Assembly: GCF_018860155.1 (NCBI RefSeq)
Contig: NZ_JAHKNI010000024.1
Location: forward strand, 1-64,000
Origin: Nocardia albiluteola
Lineage (GTDB): Bacteria; Actinomycetota; Actinomycetes; Mycobacteriales; Mycobacteriaceae
DNA length: 64,000 bases
Direction of reading: 5' to 3'
Positions 62,339 through 64,000 of the stretch are shown here, piece by piece; within the stretch, counting starts at the first letter, position 1, and each line of letters starts with the position of its first letter. The notes under the pieces were generated by a model. It saw only the letters and a program-made list of their open reading frames with translations, searched no databases and was not told the DNA's origin. The position numbers and the translations under genes are program-made.

Positions 62339-62608
62339 CTACCGGCGGTTGATCTCGTCGATGCGGCGGGTCAACTCGGCCAGGCGGGCCGCGGCGTGCG
62401 AGCCGTCGAGCTGCGCCTCGAACGTGGTGCGGGCCGCGCTCACCAGATTCTCGGGGATCTGCGGATAGGCGTCGGCAATCGCCCAGAGGGCGCGCTCGGT
62501 CTCGTCGTCCAGTCCGCTGCTGGTGGTCAGGGCGCCGCCATCGACGACCGAGGCCAGCAACCGTTCGAAGTTGCGACGCAGTTGGTCGGGTGAGAGTGGT
62601 TCGAGCAC
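62339..62608 (-). CDS. Small hypothetical helical protein
   Basis: The 89-residue protein has a GTG start with GGAGG five bases upstream. It is predicted mostly helical (LSPDQLRRNFERLLASVVDG, then ARTTFEAQLDGSHAAARLAE). No family recognised. It lies 24 bases after the Pro-rich protein gene on the same strand and is likely co-transcribed. Confidence 0.55.
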   Translation of the reverse strand: MLEPLSPDQLRRNFERLLASVVDGGALTTSSGLDDETERALWAIADAYPQIPENLVSAARTTFEAQLDGSHAAARLAELTRRIDEINRR

Positions 62609-62632
62609 AATGCCTCCGTGTGGTACTGCCGG

Positions 62633-64000
62633 TCAGCCGGCGAAGAATTGGGACCTGCGCATCGTGCTGTCGAGCACGTCCCGGATCACCAGACCCACAT
62701 CGAGTTCCGGGGCTAGATTTCGGTAGCGGACCTCCCGGACCGGGATGCCGCCGTGGGTCACCGTGAGCACGCTGTGGTGGCGGCCGGTGCGCTCCCAGCG
62801 GACGATGACGGCCAGATCGTCCGCGTCGATCACCTGCTCGCCCAGTCGCAGCATGAGCCGGCCTCGCTCCCGGTAGAACAATACGAGCACGCCCTCGATA
62901 TCGCCGAACAAGCCCCTCAGCAAGCCCGCGGACATCGGCGCCGGGCGCATCGCACCGGTCGCCGGATCCAGCTCGGCCCACTCGGCCCAGTCGCCGTAGC
63001 GCTGCAGAAACAGCGTGGCCGGAATCGGCGGCTGGGCCTGCGGCTGCGGACGATGGCGGCCCGGGCGGTTCGACGGCCCGTTGCCGGGCGGCGCCGCGGC
63101 GGGCGGTGCCCCGCCGTTCATCGGCGGGAGCGTCGGAGGATATCCACCCGCGGGCGAATCACTCTGGGGCACAGCCGATCCAGACCAGTCGTTCGGAGGC
63201 GTAGCCGGGAGCTGGTGGTCGGGCCACCCGGCCGGATGCCGCGGTGGTGAAGGATACCCGGGCAACGGATCCGGCCCGTGGTTCCCCTGCCACGCCGACG
63301 GATTCGGGCCGGGCTGCCCGGGTGCGCCCCCTCCCTGATCCGGCTGCGCACCGGGCGGGCCCCATGGGGCGGGGTGAGGCACCTGCGGCATCCCTGGAGC
63401 AGGCGAGATCGGCTGCGGAAGCTGGCCATTCGATCCGGAACCTGCGGCACCGAGCTGACCGGAGCCGTCCGGAGCTTGGGGCTGCCACCGCGCAGGGCTA
63501 GGCACACCGGGCACCTGCGGCGTCCCCGGCGTCGGCCAGGTCGGCTGCGAGGTCCACGACGGGCTATTCGATCCGGAGCCCGTGCCACCGGGCTCACCCA
63601 GGCCATGCGGAACCTGCGGCTGCCGGCCCGCGGGATCCGGCCCGCCGGGTACCGGGGGGATACCGGGGGTGCGCGAGATCGGCTGTGACACAGTCGGTTC
63701 GAAGTACGCGCTCAAATTGCCAGAGTTGCCGGCGCCCGGACCGGCGTGATGCCGGTGGGGCCGATGGTGTTCCGCACAGTGACGATCATCCCTGTCATGA
63801 TCGTCTCGGTCATGATGATGCCGGTTGCGGTCGTCCCGGTCGTGGTCGTCGTCATGCCGGTGGTGATGGTGAGGCAGGCCGGGCTGTGGGGGTTGGTGGC
63901 CCGGTGGCTGCGGCTGGTGCACAGGTGGCTGCGGCTGGACCACGGGTGGCTGCGGTTGCTGCACGGGCGGCTGCGGATGCTGCGCCGGCGGCGGAGGCGA
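62633..64000 (-). CDS. Pro/His-rich protein with C-terminal globular domain (partial)
   Basis: The frame is open through the window edge (455 residues seen), so the start lies beyond 64000. The N-terminal part is low-complexity: Gln/Pro repeats (QPPVHQPQPP), a His/Asp/Arg-rich segment (HHHHRHDDDHDRDDRNR), then Pro/Gly/Gln-rich sequence. The last about 130 residues form a globular domain (QRYGDWAEWAELDPATGAMR, then ADDLAVIVRWERTG) that I cannot name. Such layouts are seen beside type VII secretion or cell-envelope genes, but nothing here proves it. Confidence 0.55.
   Translation of the reverse strand, partial: SPPPPAQHPQPPVQQPQPPVVQPQPPVHQPQPPGHQPPQPGLPHHHHRHDDDHDRDDRNRHHHDRDDHDRDDRHCAEHHRPHRHHAGPGAGNSGNLSAYFEPTVSQPISRTPGIPPVPGGPDPAGRQPQVPHGLGEPGGTGSGSNSPSWTSQPTWPTPGTPQVPGVPSPARWQPQAPDGSGQLGAAGSGSNGQLPQPISPAPGMPQVPHPAPWGPPGAQPDQGGGAPGQPGPNPSAWQGNHGPDPLPGYPSPPRHPAGWPDHQLPATPPNDWSGSAVPQSDSPAGGYPPTLPPMNGGAPPAAAPPGNGPSNRPGRHRPQPQAQPPIPATLFLQRYGDWAEWAELDPATGAMRPAPMSAGLLRGLFGDIEGVLVLFYRERGRLMLRLGEQVIDADDLAVIVRWERTGRHHSVLTVTHGGIPVREVRYRNLAPELDVGLVIRDVLDSTMRRSQFFAG

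Noticed and set aside
63780..63850. His-rich segment as an engineered tag
   Set aside because: It is an imperfect His/Asp/Arg mixture within natural low-complexity sequence.

Overview
The window is high-GC actinobacterial DNA, most likely from Nocardia or a close relative in Mycobacteriales. The evidence is strong GC codon bias, frequent GTG starts, many stop/start overlaps of the ATGA type, several acyl-CoA dehydrogenases and SDRs, and a secreted glycine-zipper protein of a type common in Nocardia. No rRNA, tRNA or CRISPR array was seen.

0-3 kb: an exporter fragment at the edge, an LPMO-like gene whose copper-site histidine lies inside the protein, a small membrane protein (DUF4267) and a broken MarR gene. 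3-30 kb: a CoA-thioester catabolic island. Going leftwards (minus strand) it has three acyl-CoA dehydrogenases, an APH-type kinase, thiolase plus DUF35, enoyl-CoA hydratase, two SDRs, a zinc alcohol dehydrogenase, an acyl-CoA ligase, a TetR regulator, an EthD protein, a metallo-hydrolase, an old-yellow-enzyme reductase, a KstD-like flavoprotein and two SnoaL proteins. Going rightwards (plus strand) it has a Fe3+-type ABC importer with two SDRs. The same operator-like palindrome (CTGAACTNNNTTCANTTCA) occurs eight times at its promoters, so the parts probably form one TetR regulon. Three genes between 2.4 and 7.7 kb are broken by internal deletions, and a 55-bp repeat lies at each end of the island.

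30-36 kb: an ArsR/DUF2071 pair, a secreted GH29-like protein with three near-identical C-terminal repeats, and a divergent TetR/epoxide hydrolase pair sharing a double operator. Tn3 and IS110 relics lie among them. 36.5-47.1 kb: a pentose (Weimberg-type) oxidation cluster. A GntR regulator, a sugar ABC importer, lactonase, sugar-acid dehydratase, KdaD/AraD1-like dehydratase and 2-oxoglutarate-semialdehyde dehydrogenase are on one strand; an SDR and a zinc dehydrogenase diverge. IS110 and ISL3 relics flank it.

47-55 kb: a patchwork of small regulators, membrane proteins and relics of ISL3, ISAs1, IS256, an integrase, an alpha/beta hydrolase and a GlxA regulator. 55-62.3 kb: a glycerol-type operon (MFS transporter, FGGY kinase, GlpD, alkyl-DHAP-synthase-like flavoprotein, GlpP antiterminator homologue, ABM protein). 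It is preceded by a clear terminator hairpin in its leader, which suggests antitermination control. 62.3-64 kb: a small hypothetical gene and the C-terminal part of a Pro/His-rich protein that runs off the window.
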